Source of the DNA: an uncultured Muribaculaceae bacterium
Lineage (GTDB): Bacteria > Bacteroidota > Bacteroidia > Bacteroidales > Muribaculaceae
Length of the DNA stretch: 64,000 bases
Direction of reading: 5' to 3'
Assembly: GCA_910587185.1 (NCBI GenBank)
Contig: CAJULY010000011.1
Coordinates: 18,625 to 82,624 of the forward strand
Shown: in pieces, positions 46,634-54,867 of the stretch
How the letters are laid out: each line of letters opens with the position of its first letter
Numbering within the stretch: the first letter of the stretch is position 1
Position numbers and translations under genes: made by a program
Notes under the pieces: model-generated
The model's database searches: none
Seen by the model: the letters and a program-made list of their open reading frames with translations, nothing else
Told to the model about the DNA's origin: nothing

Positions 46634-48612
46634 ATAGCGTCTTTTTCAGCAAAAGCCTTTATGCCTGTCTGGAGCCATTCGACATATTTCGCAACATTCT
46701 CATCGTATGAATAGGATGGAGCGAGCGGCTGTCCGTCGCGGCCGAGAATCACATAAAATGGCTGAGTGCTGGCGTTGAATTTAGAGCGCTGCAAGTAGCT
46801 CCATTTCTCCCCGACAGTCTCAAGAGTGACAGTCTTTCCGTTTTCAGTAACGGTCAGAGGAGCGGGTAATTCGCGTTTGTCATCGACCATCAGAGTGATG
46901 AGGACAAAATTGTCCTTTATCAGACCGCTGACTTCTTCAGTGTCAAACACAGCGCCTTCCATTTTGCGGCAGTTAACACATCCGTAACCGGAGAAATCAA
47001 TGAGAACCGGACGGTTATTCTCGGCTGCGAACTTCATGCCCTCGTCATAATCGTCGAATGTGCGGAATTCATCGGAGGAATAAAGATTGAAGTCCTGAGT
47101 GTAGAGCGGCGGCACGAAAGCACTCACACCCTTGAGCGGCGCGCCCCATAGACCTGGAACAAGATATACGGCAAAGCTAAGAGATATAAGGGCAAGGAAG
47201 AATCGACCCACTCCGACATGATCCGTAGCCGAGTCGTGGCTGAATCGAAGTTTTCCCAACAGATACATGCCAAGAAGAGCGAAAGTCACCACCCAGAGCG
47301 ACACGAAAACCTCACGGTCAAGAATACCCCAGCCGTAGGCAAGATCAGCCACCGAGAGGAACTTGAGCGAGAGAGCCAATTCAAGAAATCCGAGAACCAC
47401 TTTCACCGAATTAAGCCAACCGCCTGAACGGGGAAGCTCTTTGAGAAGCGAGGGAAATATGGCACAGAGAGTGAAAGGTATGGCCAAAGCGAGCGCAAAG
47501 GCACCCATTCCGACTACCGGCCCGACGATGCTGGCCTGGGAAGCGGCCTCTACGAGCAATGTTCCGATCAGAGGGCCTGTGCAGGAGAAGGAAACGAGAA
47601 CGAGAGTGAACGCCATGAAGAAAATGCTTATCATGCCGGTGGTCCGTTCAGCGCTGCTATCCATTCGGTTGCTCCATTTCTCCGGCAACTTTATCTCGAA
47701 CGCTCCGAAGAACGATATCGCGAATACCACGAGCAATGCGAAGAAAATCAGGTTAAACACAGCGTTCGTGGCGAGATCGTTGAGTTTGCCTGCGCCGAAG
47801 AGAAGAGTGACAACTATGCCGAGTACGAGGAAAATGACAATGATGGCACCGCCGTAGGTCATGGCGTCGGCTATGGATTTACGACGCGACTGACTTCTTT
47901 TCAAGAAGAAACTTACGGTCAAAGGAATCATCGGCCATACACAAGGAGTCAACAGGGCCAGAAGGCCGCCGATAAATCCCCACACGAAAATATACAGCCA
48001 TGAGGCATCCGAGACATCGGGAACGTTACTTGATCCGGAGGGAAACTTTGCGGGGGCCCACAATTCCGAACCGGGGCCACCGGAAACGGAGGCAGCCACA
48101 GGTGCTATATCAGCTCCCGTCGCAGCCGGAGCTACAGCCGGAGCCTCTCCTTCGGTCAGCTCGACAGGCTCTTTTGTGGGGGGAACACAGGTTCCGTCAA
48201 CGGTGCTGCACGCCTGAAAAATTATATTGCCGGTTATCCTGCAGCCCTTACTGCCTGGAAGCAGCTTGAACGCCTGCTTGAAGGAGACGGTGTTTTCCCA
48301 CCAGCTCAGAGGCATATTGAACGTAGAATCGAATTCCTCGACCGGTTTGACGGAAGGGACAGGAGCGCCAACAAGTTCCGCTCCCGCAACTTCCTTGAAG
48401 TCGAACTTTGTGGGACGCGGACCTCCATCGGGCAGATCAAGGCCATATATATGCCAATGATTTTCGATATTGGCAGTAAAAGTCATGACCCCCTGGTCGC
48501 GGGAGGTCATTTCTATTTTCTGAGACCATTTGACAGGATTGACGACCTGCGCGTTAAGCGTCACAATCGCTAATAGTGCGAAAGCGACAGCAAAGAGACG
48601 TCTTAAATTCAT
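46630..48612 (-). CDS. DsbD-like thiol:disulfide interchange protein
   Basis: Carries reducing power across the inner membrane to periplasmic thiols. A signal peptide of about 21 residues is followed by a DsbD N-terminal-type domain (about 25-160, with CSTVDGTC). A linker and eight or so membrane helices (about 205-480) follow, with the DsbD cysteines in LTPCVWPMIPL and SFSCTGPLIGTL. A C-terminal thioredoxin domain has active site GCVNCRK near residue 546. 660 residues. The 155-residue gene upstream is a free-standing copy of the N-domain. Confidence 0.9.
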   Translation of the reverse strand: MNLRRLFAVAFALLAIVTLNAQVVNPVKWSQKIEMTSRDQGVMTFTANIENHWHIYGLDLPDGGPRPTKFDFKEVAGAELVGAPVPSVKPVEEFDSTFNMPLSWWENTVSFKQAFKLLPGSKGCRITGNIIFQACSTVDGTCVPPTKEPVELTEGEAPAVAPAATGADIAPVAASVSGGPGSELWAPAKFPSGSSNVPDVSDASWLYIFVWGFIGGLLALLTPCVWPMIPLTVSFFLKRSQSRRKSIADAMTYGGAIIVIFLVLGIVVTLLFGAGKLNDLATNAVFNLIFFALLVVFAISFFGAFEIKLPEKWSNRMDSSAERTTGMISIFFMAFTLVLVSFSCTGPLIGTLLVEAASQASIVGPVVGMGAFALALAIPFTLCAIFPSLLKELPRSGGWLNSVKVVLGFLELALSLKFLSVADLAYGWGILDREVFVSLWVVTFALLGMYLLGKLRFSHDSATDHVGVGRFFLALISLSFAVYLVPGLWGAPLKGVSAFVPPLYTQDFNLYSSDEFRTFDDYDEGMKFAAENNRPVLIDFSGYGCVNCRKMEGAVFDTEEVSGLIKDNFVLITLMVDDKRELPAPLTVTENGKTVTLETVGEKWSYLQRSKFNASTQPFYVILGRDGQPLAPSYSYDENVAKYVEWLQTGIKAFAEKDAI

Positions 48613-49076
48613 TTCTTTACTATTACCGGTTTTGAAATTTTAAAGGTCGATGGAGGAGCGCATGTCTCATCGTTGCAACCCATATATGTCACGGTTCCGT
48701 TTATATGTGCCTTCGAGCTGTCAGTGACTTTGAATTTCTGACGGAATGTCACGCTTCCGGTCCAGTAAGTCAGGCGAAGATTGAACATTTTGTCATCTTT
48801 GGAAACCGGTTTTACATTTGGAGTAACCTTACCCACGAGCTTCACACCGGTGCTTTTGCTGAAATCAAAAACTGTAGGTTTCGGACCGCCTTTGGGAAGA
48901 TCCATTCCGTAAAGATGCCATCCGGGCACCACGTCAACCTTGACGATAATCTCGCCCTGGGTTTTTCCGGTCATTTTAACATTCGCACGCCATGTGAAAG
49001 GATTGTTTCCCTGAGCGGAAACTGAAAAAGAGCATGCAAGGAGAATCGAACAAAGGATAAATAGCGTTTTTCTCAT
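48609..49076 (-). CDS. Exported stand-alone DsbD N-domain-like protein
   Basis: 155 residues: a signal peptide (LFILCSILLACSFSVSAQG) followed by a domain clearly paralogous to the N-domain of the next gene. WHLYGMDLPKGGPKP matches WHIYGLDLPDGGPRP, the central region aligns, and YMGCNDETCAPP matches FQACSTVDGTCVPP with both cysteines kept. It may act as a soluble periplasmic thiol carrier receiving electrons from the membrane DsbD. It overlaps that gene by 4 bp (ATGA). The pair likely arose by tandem duplication. Confidence 0.84.
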   Translation of the reverse strand: MRKTLFILCSILLACSFSVSAQGNNPFTWRANVKMTGKTQGEIIVKVDVVPGWHLYGMDLPKGGPKPTVFDFSKSTGVKLVGKVTPNVKPVSKDDKMFNLRLTYWTGSVTFRQKFKVTDSSKAHINGTVTYMGCNDETCAPPSTFKISKPVIVKK

Positions 49077-49242
49077 TTTTGGTTATCGAATGTCTGAATT
49101 TTTTTGCAAAGATAACACCTTATTTCGGTTTAGAATACTTAAAGGCCGTTAAAAACGGATGGAAATTCGTCAAAGAATCCCATAAGCTCCAGACATGTCA
49201 CCTTTTTGCCACACAAAATCTGAAACTTTGAAAAAAAAATCG

Positions 49243-49250
49243 TAACTTTG
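49243..49250 (+). promoter_or_regulatory. -7 box (TAACTTTG) for the starch-synthase-like gene
   Basis: TAACTTTG at 49243-49250, 35 bp before the ATG, fits TAnnTTTG. The -33 position 20 bp upstream reads TCTG (one mismatch). The 209-bp gap from 49077 to 49285 shows nothing else of note. Confidence 0.55.
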
Positions 49251-49285
49251 CACAAACTAAACTAAATTTCGAAATCGAAAATCGA

Positions 49286-50110
49286 ATGGGAAAAACGAAA
49301 ATCTTATTCATATCCCAAGAAATAGCCCCATACCTCCCCGACTCGCCCATGGCGATACTTGGACGGGATCTCGCCCAGACAACACAGGATAGCGGATATG
49401 AAGTCAGAACATTCATGCCTAAATACGGTAGCATAAACGAACGGCGCAATCAGCTTCATGAAGTGATACGCCTCTCCGGCATGAATGTCATCATAGATGA
49501 TGCCGATCATCCTCTTATCATAAAAGTGGCGACCCTTCAGCCGTCGCGTATGCAGGTCTATTTTATCGACAATGACGATTATTTCCATTTCTCTCCCGAC
49601 AAGCGTCTCGAAACAGTTTCGTCGCCCGAAGACAACGACGAACGCCAGATGTTTTTTGTCAGAGGCGTCATAGAGACTGTAAAGAAATTACGCTGGGATC
49701 CCGCTTTGATTTTCTGCACCGGGTGGATTTCCGCGCTCGCACCTCTCTATCTCAAGCGGATTTATCAGGATGACCCATCCTTCGCAAATGCAAAAATCAT
49801 CTACGATCTGCGTCCCGAGAATTTCGAGGATACTCTTGATCCAAGATTCGCAGAAAAGCTGAAACTGAACCAGATCGCGGCTGAAGACCTGACCTTACTG
49901 GGCGACACCCCCGTTGATTTCGTGGCGCTCAACAAACTCGCCATGGAATACTCAGACGCCATTGTCCAGACTTCTCCCAATGTCATGCCCGAACTTGTGG
50001 AATTCGCCCGCAACTCAGGAAAACCATTCCATGAATATGACCCATCAAAGGAGGACATAGCCTCTATGTCTGCGGATATCGTGGATTTTTTCAAAACCCT
50101 CATCGATTAA
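49286..50110 (+). CDS. Starch/glycogen-synthase N-terminal domain protein
   Basis: 274 residues matching only the N-terminal Rossmann half of GT5 glycogen synthase. The start KTKILFISQEIAPYLPDSP aligns with the GlgA opening, but the KTGG ADP-glucose-binding motif that normally follows is replaced (SPMAILGRDL). The entire C-terminal GT-B half is absent. It is therefore unlikely to be an active glucan synthase on its own. The short form is a known pattern in Bacteroidota and usually precedes a DUF4270 lipoprotein gene, as here (17 bp gap). Function unknown; a binding or regulatory role is possible. Confidence 0.8.
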   Translation: MGKTKILFISQEIAPYLPDSPMAILGRDLAQTTQDSGYEVRTFMPKYGSINERRNQLHEVIRLSGMNVIIDDADHPLIIKVATLQPSRMQVYFIDNDDYFHFSPDKRLETVSSPEDNDERQMFFVRGVIETVKKLRWDPALIFCTGWISALAPLYLKRIYQDDPSFANAKIIYDLRPENFEDTLDPRFAEKLKLNQIAAEDLTLLGDTPVDFVALNKLAMEYSDAIVQTSPNVMPELVEFARNSGKPFHEYDPSKEDIASMSADIVDFFKTLID

Positions 50111-50127
50111 GCATCTTATCAAAAAAA

Positions 50128-51510
50128 ATGAAACTGTTACAAGCATTCATCGCTGCAGCAATATTGTTGAGTCTTGTCTCCTCATGTGAAGACGGCACCT
50201 CGAAAATAGGAAATTCTCTCGTGGATGACCAGACCTCCATTGTCATAGATTCCGCTTTCACGCTCACCGGCTATTCCGTGGCCAATGAATCAGTGGAATC
50301 AAGAACCATCACCCAGCTTCTCGGAGCCATCGACGCCAAGGAGTTCGGCAGTTTCTACTCCGACTTCGTCACCCAGTTCATGCCGGCCGAAAAACTTGAC
50401 ACCACCGGCGTTTCCGTCGAGGACATCGACTCAGTGCGTCTGCTGATGTTTTTCGTGCCCGGAGAATTGACCGGCGACTCGATTGTTCCCATGGGATTCA
50501 AAGTCTATCCCCTGACCCGCCAGCTTCAGGCACCGATCTACAGCAACTTCAATCCCGAGGGCTATTATAATGAGGCCGACTCTTGGACCAAGACGAACCA
50601 CATCTACACGGCCAACAACCTTGCCACCGATTCGGCCGTCGCAACCTATGGCATATTCGTGAAACTCCCGCTGGATTTCGGCAAGAAAGTATTTCGCCGG
50701 TACGAGACAAATCCTGAAACCTTCTCGACTCCGGAAGCATTTGCCAATTTCTTCCCCGGAATTTATGTCAAGAGCACTTTCGGCACCGGCCGAGTGGTGA
50801 ATATAGCCAATACCCGAATCAATTTCTATTACAAGAAACATACTCCCTACACCGATTCGCTCGGAGTTGTCAAGGATTCAATTGAAAACACTATCGCCAC
50901 ATACATGGCCGTGTCGCCCGAAGTCATAACAAACAACAACATCCGAATGAAGATCAGCCCTTCGCTGAAACAGCAGGCTGATAACGGCAATGCCCTCCTT
51001 GTGGCTCCTACAGGCTATATTTCACGTCTGACTTTCCCCGCTCAGGCAATTATTGACAGCTATAAGGCAAATGGCGGCACAATGTCGGTCATCAATACCC
51101 TGACCATGGAAATTCCGGTTGAAGAGATCAAAAACAATTATTCGATCAATCCTCCTGATAATGTGCTCTTGATCCTCACTTCGAAGAAAGCCGATTTCTT
51201 CGCCAACAATGATATTGCAGATAACAAAACCTCTTTCCTGGGCACTTACAGTTCCACAACCAAAAGTTACTCTTTCTCAGGATTACGCGACTATATCCTT
51301 AACATGATCTCAAAAGGCACCCTCACTCCCGAAGACTACACCTTCGACCTAATTCCGGTTAATGTCACCCGAGAGCCTTCTACAGACAATTACTATGGGC
51401 AGACCACCTACGTCATCACTTCGATCCAGCCCTCTGTAAGTGTTCCGTCAATGTGTCGCCTTAAACTTGAAGATGCAAAAATTAAGTTCACTTATAGCAA
51501 GAATTCATAA
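50128..51510 (+). CDS. DUF4270-type lipoprotein
   Basis: 460-residue lipoprotein. The signal ends in the lipobox LVSSC with Cys20 as the lipidation site. The mature part has repeated beta-strand patterns (DSVRLLMFFVPG, NFYYKKHTPYTDSLG, PIEEIKNN-like segments) and resembles the DUF4270 family of Bacteroidota surface lipoproteins. Its function is not established. It directly follows the starch-synthase-like gene by 17 bp, so the two form an operon. Placement at the outer membrane is inferred from the lipobox. Confidence 0.8.
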   Translation: MKLLQAFIAAAILLSLVSSCEDGTSKIGNSLVDDQTSIVIDSAFTLTGYSVANESVESRTITQLLGAIDAKEFGSFYSDFVTQFMPAEKLDTTGVSVEDIDSVRLLMFFVPGELTGDSIVPMGFKVYPLTRQLQAPIYSNFNPEGYYNEADSWTKTNHIYTANNLATDSAVATYGIFVKLPLDFGKKVFRRYETNPETFSTPEAFANFFPGIYVKSTFGTGRVVNIANTRINFYYKKHTPYTDSLGVVKDSIENTIATYMAVSPEVITNNNIRMKISPSLKQQADNGNALLVAPTGYISRLTFPAQAIIDSYKANGGTMSVINTLTMEIPVEEIKNNYSINPPDNVLLILTSKKADFFANNDIADNKTSFLGTYSSTTKSYSFSGLRDYILNMISKGTLTPEDYTFDLIPVNVTREPSTDNYYGQTTYVITSIQPSVSVPSMCRLKLEDAKIKFTYSKNS

Positions 51511-51518
51511 ATTTTTCG

Positions 51519-51526
51519 TAACTTTG
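51519..51526 (+). promoter_or_regulatory. -7 box (TAACTTTG) for tRNA-Thr
   Basis: TAACTTTG at 51519-51526, about 45 bp before the tRNA, fits the TAnnTTTG consensus; no convincing -33 element is seen. Confidence 0.5.
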
Positions 51527-51570
51527 CATCACAAAAATAAAATGAGTCTTGATAAGGCTCATTCATGAAA

Positions 51571-51643
51571 GCCGCAATAGCTCAGTTGGTAGAGCATTTC
51601 ATTCGTAACGAAAAGGTCGTGGGTTCGAGTCCCACTCGCGGCT
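51571..51643 (+). tRNA. tRNA-Thr (anticodon CGT)
   Basis: Cloverleaf readable over 73 nt. D-arm GCTC-AGTTGGTA-GAGC; anticodon loop TTCGTAA with anticodon CGT (51604-51606 region); T-arm GTGGG-TTCGAGT-CCCAC. The acceptor stem pairs GCCGC with GCGGC, and the discriminator is T. Two A-C mismatches are seen: acceptor position 6-67 and anticodon-stem position 31-39. Its 3' end is the integration site of the mobile element, the direct repeat starting at 51631. Confidence 0.9.
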
Positions 51644-51644
51644 C
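51631..51644 (+). repeat. attL: tRNA-Thr 3' end (left end of element)
   Basis: CCCACTCGCGGCTC, the last 13 bases of the tRNA plus one, is repeated exactly at 62666-62679. This is the pattern made by integration of an element into a tRNA 3' end, which keeps the tRNA intact on one side. Confidence 0.88.
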
Positions 51645-51648
51645 ATAG

Positions 51649-51680
51649 AATAGCTGATAATCGTTTGATTATCAGCTATT
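51649..51680. repeat. Perfect 14-bp palindrome just inside attL
   Basis: AATAGCTGATAATC (51649-51662) and GATTATCAGCTATT (51667-51680) are exact reverse complements around a GTTT loop. It starts 5 bp after attL. It could be a terminator for the tRNA transcript replaced by the element, but only weak T-tracts follow (ATTTCTG), or a binding site for recombination proteins. Confidence 0.75.
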
Positions 51681-51691
51681 TCTGTGAATTT

Positions 51692-51731
51692 GGGTAGCCA
51701 AAGGGTAGCCAAAACAACAAAAAGGTGTACT
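51692..51731. repeat. Direct repeats near attL (candidate integrase arm sites)
   Basis: GGGTAGCCAAA occurs twice in tandem from 51692 to 51713, and AAGGTGTACT lies at 51722-51731. The latter is repeated near the right end at 62529-62538. Such direct repeats inside the ends of an integrated element are the usual layout of tyrosine-integrase arm-binding sites. The rest of the 51681-51808 gap shows nothing else. Confidence 0.5.
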
Positions 51732-51808
51732 GTTGAAGAGAACCAAAGAGAATTCATGCTGTTCTATATCTAAGGGCAAAATGTAATCTGCCTCAAACAC
51801 ATCCCCAC

Positions 51809-52417
51809 ATGATAAACGAGCTTGTTCAAAATCTTATTGCCATCAATAATATCACCGAGGGCCAAGAATTGTCCTTTGCGGATGCATTGTCTATCGTTGA
51901 GATTTACGATAAGATGCCGGAACCGAATAATCTGATTGATGAAGCTGAGGAGATGGCTACATACGATATTGATGCTCTGGAAAAATCTGTCATCAAACTC
52001 AAAGAGGAATCAGAACGATTCTTAAATGTATGTTTGCCAAAGTTGAATGATGTCGATTTCAAGGCTATCGCACAAGACTACTCACGCACCTTTTATAATA
52101 GGTATCAGAAAGCAGAAAAGGAGTTGACAGCATATTGGAAAGCCTACTGCCAACTTAATAATCGGCTTGACTATTTGGATCTCGATTCCCAAGAATACAT
52201 AGAGGCCGAAAAACTTTGCGAAGAAGCCAAAGCAAAACATGATGAACGGCAAAAGACTGTTCAACGATTATATGCCGAATATGAGCAGGCCAACAAAGAG
52301 AGCGCACCTGTGTTTTGGTTCAGAGCTGATTTTCCGGAGACAGTTATTGTTCGTTACCATGACATAGCGAGCGCGATACTTACAGACATCAAACGAATCA
52401 GGGAGTGCGGCTCATGA
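51809..52417 (+). CDS. Element-borne coiled-coil protein of unknown function
   Basis: 202 residues, acidic, Glu/Lys/Ala-rich over about 55-175 with heptad-like hydrophobic spacing, so probably a coiled coil; no signal peptide or membrane helix. It overlaps the next gene by 4 bp. It is the first gene inside the element. I do not recognise a family. Confidence 0.7.
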   Translation: MINELVQNLIAINNITEGQELSFADALSIVEIYDKMPEPNNLIDEAEEMATYDIDALEKSVIKLKEESERFLNVCLPKLNDVDFKAIAQDYSRTFYNRYQKAEKELTAYWKAYCQLNNRLDYLDLDSQEYIEAEKLCEEAKAKHDERQKTVQRLYAEYEQANKESAPVFWFRADFPETVIVRYHDIASAILTDIKRIRECGS

Positions 52418-52824
52418 AGAAGATTTTGATGAAAGATGCCGAGCAGTTTCGTGATACTGTTTCGGCGAAGCTCTGCAACTGTCTTTATGATGCATGCAAC
52501 GAGGTACTGTTTGAATTTACCACTCCTATAATGTTCAGTGTTCACATGAATCTGAGATCAGAGCAGGATTTCTTTCAGCTTATAAAATTCAAGCAGCTTC
52601 ATATATGTTATATGGTGTATGCTGTTGAGAAATTAATTTCCCCAACTGCACTTGGAAAGGAATGGTCATCGCTGTTTCTAAAACGCTGTGGCATCAGTCA
52701 GACTTACTATAAAAGCCACCGACTTGACGATGCAAGAAGCGATGTTCCGGCTAACATAGAATTTCGTGAAAACATAGATAACGCCATCAAAATCTGGGAA
52801 GAGATGAGACGCGCCCCACGCTAA
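52414..52824 (+). CDS. Element-borne protein of unknown function
   Basis: 136 residues from the ATG at 52414, which overlaps the upstream stop as ATGA; an ATG at 52405 is less likely. It is soluble, with no recognised motif, and mixed helical. A strong terminator lies 40 bp downstream, so genes 51809 and 52414 form a separate transcript from the excisionase/mobilization genes. Function unknown. Confidence 0.7.
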   Translation: MKKILMKDAEQFRDTVSAKLCNCLYDACNEVLFEFTTPIMFSVHMNLRSEQDFFQLIKFKQLHICYMVYAVEKLISPTALGKEWSSLFLKRCGISQTYYKSHRLDDARSDVPANIEFRENIDNAIKIWEEMRRAPR

Positions 52825-52864
52825 TCACAACTTCAACACAACAGAATTCGATTTCTTAAACTCT

Positions 52865-52913
52865 AAACGCATTATATCGCTGTAATTCAGCATATAGTGC
52901 GTTTGCTTTTTTT
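52865..52913 (+). terminator. Strong intrinsic terminator
   Basis: AAACGCATTATAT (52865-52877) pairs with ATATAGTGCGTTT (52892-52904) with one G-T pair; an inner GCTG/CAGC stem extends the hairpin. It is followed by GC and seven T (52907-52913). It closes the transcript of the two unknown genes at the left end of the element. Confidence 0.85.
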
Positions 52914-52959
52914 ATGTTTCAACACAACCGGCCAACATGGTGCCACATTGAGAAGGCAG

Positions 52960-52967
52960 TAATTTTG
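52960..52967 (+). promoter_or_regulatory. -7 box (TAATTTTG) for the excisionase-mobilization transcript
   Basis: TAATTTTG at 52960-52967, about 83 bp before the HTH gene, fits TAnnTTTG and follows the terminator, as expected for a new transcription unit. No good -33 match. Confidence 0.45.
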
Positions 52968-53049
52968 CAACGGAAACGAAAGGTACTCAATGCATGCCAA
53001 GAGTACTCGGGTATTTCCAAAAGTATCTACGAACATCAGACAATAAAAT

Positions 53050-53286
53050 ATGCATAGAAAACTTCTCACCTCTAAGGAAGCCGCGCAGTATCTCGGCATC
53101 TCGCTGTCCTTCCTCCGAAAAATGATGATGAACCGCATCATCCCCATGTACAAGCCAAACGGCAAACTCTGTTATTTTGATCCCGTAGACCTCGACGCCT
53201 ACCTTACCAGTGTCCGCATTTCCTCTCAGGATGAAATCAGGGAGCGCGCCAACGAATATCTATGCAAGTCCGGCAACCATGTCTAA
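53050..53286 (+). CDS. Excisionase-like helix-turn-helix protein
   Basis: 78 residues of the MerR/HTH_17 excisionase type. LLTSKEAAQYLGISLSFLRK (residues 5-24) is the HTH, followed by the wing MYKPNGKLCYFDPVDLDAYL. Such proteins direct integrase toward excision or control element genes. It overlaps the next gene by 8 bp. Confidence 0.85.
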   Translation: MHRKLLTSKEAAQYLGISLSFLRKMMMNRIIPMYKPNGKLCYFDPVDLDAYLTSVRISSQDEIRERANEYLCKSGNHV

Positions 53287-54061
53287 GGGAGTCAACATCT
53301 ACGAAATCATGCAGCGGTTCTGGCGAGAGAACGAGTATGAGCCATTCTCCACAGCGGAGATTGCGCTGTACTTCTTCCTCATCAACCGGGCGAACAGCCG
53401 CCGATGGCAGATGCCATTCAAGTGTCCGACTTCGGTAATCAGCACCGCAATCCAAGTGACACGACAGACTGTTGTGAACGCCCGTGAATCGCTTAACGCA
53501 CGAAAGTTCATTACCTATACCAAAGGTACTAGCAAAGGTTCCCATCCGATGTATTCACTTATCTTGACTGATGGATTGACGGAATGTTTGTCGGATGAAT
53601 TGACGGAAACCTTGCAGGATGTCTCGACAGTTGGATTGTCGGATAGCTTGACACCCTATAATATAGAAGATAGAAAGAATAAAGATAAAAATTATTCTTC
53701 TAATAATATGGGCGATGTGAAGATTTTGAATTTGGAGGAACTTGAGGCTTTGCTGGTTAACGATGAACCTTGGCTCCATGAAATCATCTCCCTTCTTTCT
53801 CCCTCCTGCCAGATTGAATTGCCGGAGCTTAAATCATATCTCGGTAATTTCTTCCGCTACCTCCGTTGCCAGGGAACGAAAGGTAGGGAGGAAGATGACT
53901 GCCGAAGATATTTTGTGAACTGGATTAAAAAACAATCAATCAATAAAACAAAAACAATTCTCAAACCAACAACCTATGCAACAAATCAATCAGCCAACAA
54001 TGCTCGCCGACCTGCTGGAGTCTCAGCTCAGTTGGCAAGCGACTACGAAGGAGCGTTTTAG
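53279..54061 (+). CDS. Putative replication-module HTH protein
   Basis: 260 residues starting at the ATG at 53279 (MSKGVNIYE); longer frames start inside the previous gene. The first 110 residues form a winged-helix-like region (KCPTSVISTAIQVTRQTVVN is the likely recognition helix). A linker follows, then a DnaD-like C-terminal part around residues 155-235 (YLGNFFRYLRC, RYFVNWIKKQ). The next gene encodes a DnaC-like helicase loader, so a replication-initiation role is likely but inferred. It overlaps the DnaC-like frame by 86 bp, which is unusually long. Confidence 0.7.
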   Translation: MSKGVNIYEIMQRFWRENEYEPFSTAEIALYFFLINRANSRRWQMPFKCPTSVISTAIQVTRQTVVNARESLNARKFITYTKGTSKGSHPMYSLILTDGLTECLSDELTETLQDVSTVGLSDSLTPYNIEDRKNKDKNYSSNNMGDVKILNLEELEALLVNDEPWLHEIISLLSPSCQIELPELKSYLGNFFRYLRCQGTKGREEDDCRRYFVNWIKKQSINKTKTILKPTTYATNQSANNARRPAGVSAQLASDYEGAF

Positions 54062-54650
54062 GCTTCCGTTCTCGAAAGATGATGCCATCCGTGTGCTTCT
54101 CGCCGGAGTGAAGGCGGAAGTAGAACGCCGCGACAAGACATTTGTAATGAGCGATGCTCTGTTGACGCAAACCGAACAGATTGCTGAGTGGCTAACAGGC
54201 GACCACTCGAAATTCGGAATGATGCTTTGCGGCGGATGCGGCAACGGCAAGACTACCTTTGTGAAAGCCTTCCAGCAAATCCTCAACAAATTTGAAATCA
54301 AAGTTGATGATGATTACTCCGAGCGATACTCCATAAGGATTGTCAATGCCCGCGACCTTGCGAGGGTTTGCAAAGAGGACTATGAAGAATGGCGTAGTCT
54401 CTGTTATAAACGTATGCTTGCTATCGACGATTTCGGCACCGAGCCGCTTGAGGTAATGGACTACGGCAACGTGCTCTATCCGATCACGGATTTGCTGACT
54501 ACTCGCTACGACAGGCATCTCTTTACCATCCTCACCACCAACCTGACACCGCAGGAGATACGGCCAAGATACGGCGACCGCATAGCCGACCGCCTCAACG
54601 AGATGATGGGCAAAGTCATCTTCGCCAACTCCACTTACAGGACACCGTAG
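53976..54650 (+). CDS. DnaC-like ATPase (helicase loader type)
   Basis: 224 residues, AAA+ ATPase of the DnaC/IstB group. Walker A is GGCGNGKTT (86-94) and Walker B is MLAIDDFG near 148-155. An Asn sensor in ILTTNLTP and the arginine near the C-terminus (GDRIADRLNEM) complete the fold. It probably loads a replicative helicase for element replication. Translation may start at the ATG at 53976 or at 54000, both inside the upstream gene; an ATG at 54147 would avoid overlap but lose conserved N-terminal sequence. Confidence 0.82.
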   Translation: MQQINQPTMLADLLESQLSWQATTKERFRLPFSKDDAIRVLLAGVKAEVERRDKTFVMSDALLTQTEQIAEWLTGDHSKFGMMLCGGCGNGKTTFVKAFQQILNKFEIKVDDDYSERYSIRIVNARDLARVCKEDYEEWRSLCYKRMLAIDDFGTEPLEVMDYGNVLYPITDLLTTRYDRHLFTILTTNLTPQEIRPRYGDRIADRLNEMMGKVIFANSTYRTP

Positions 54651-54867
54651 CCGGAAGGCCAGCCGTTTGTAGCTATGCTCCACAATCGAAACGGGAGTGA
54701 AGATGGAGGAGGATTGCAAGGTTGTTTTTTATGTCCCATAAAAATTGGCTTCGACAACTTCATGGTTGCCAAATACGCCACGGTCTTGAAATCATTCTGA
54801 TTCCGCACTCAATCCCTTGTCTCCTCCATCCTTCTTCCCTCCATTTCTATTTCCAATCAAACCCACA
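54651..54867. other. 217-bp gap upstream of mobC; candidate oriT region
   Basis: Contains a 10-bp inverted repeat, GATGGAGGAG (54702-54711) and CTCCTCCATC (54821-54830), 109 bp apart. Its position directly before mobC-mobA is where origins of transfer usually lie in mobilizable elements, but no known nic site is recognised. Confidence 0.35.
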
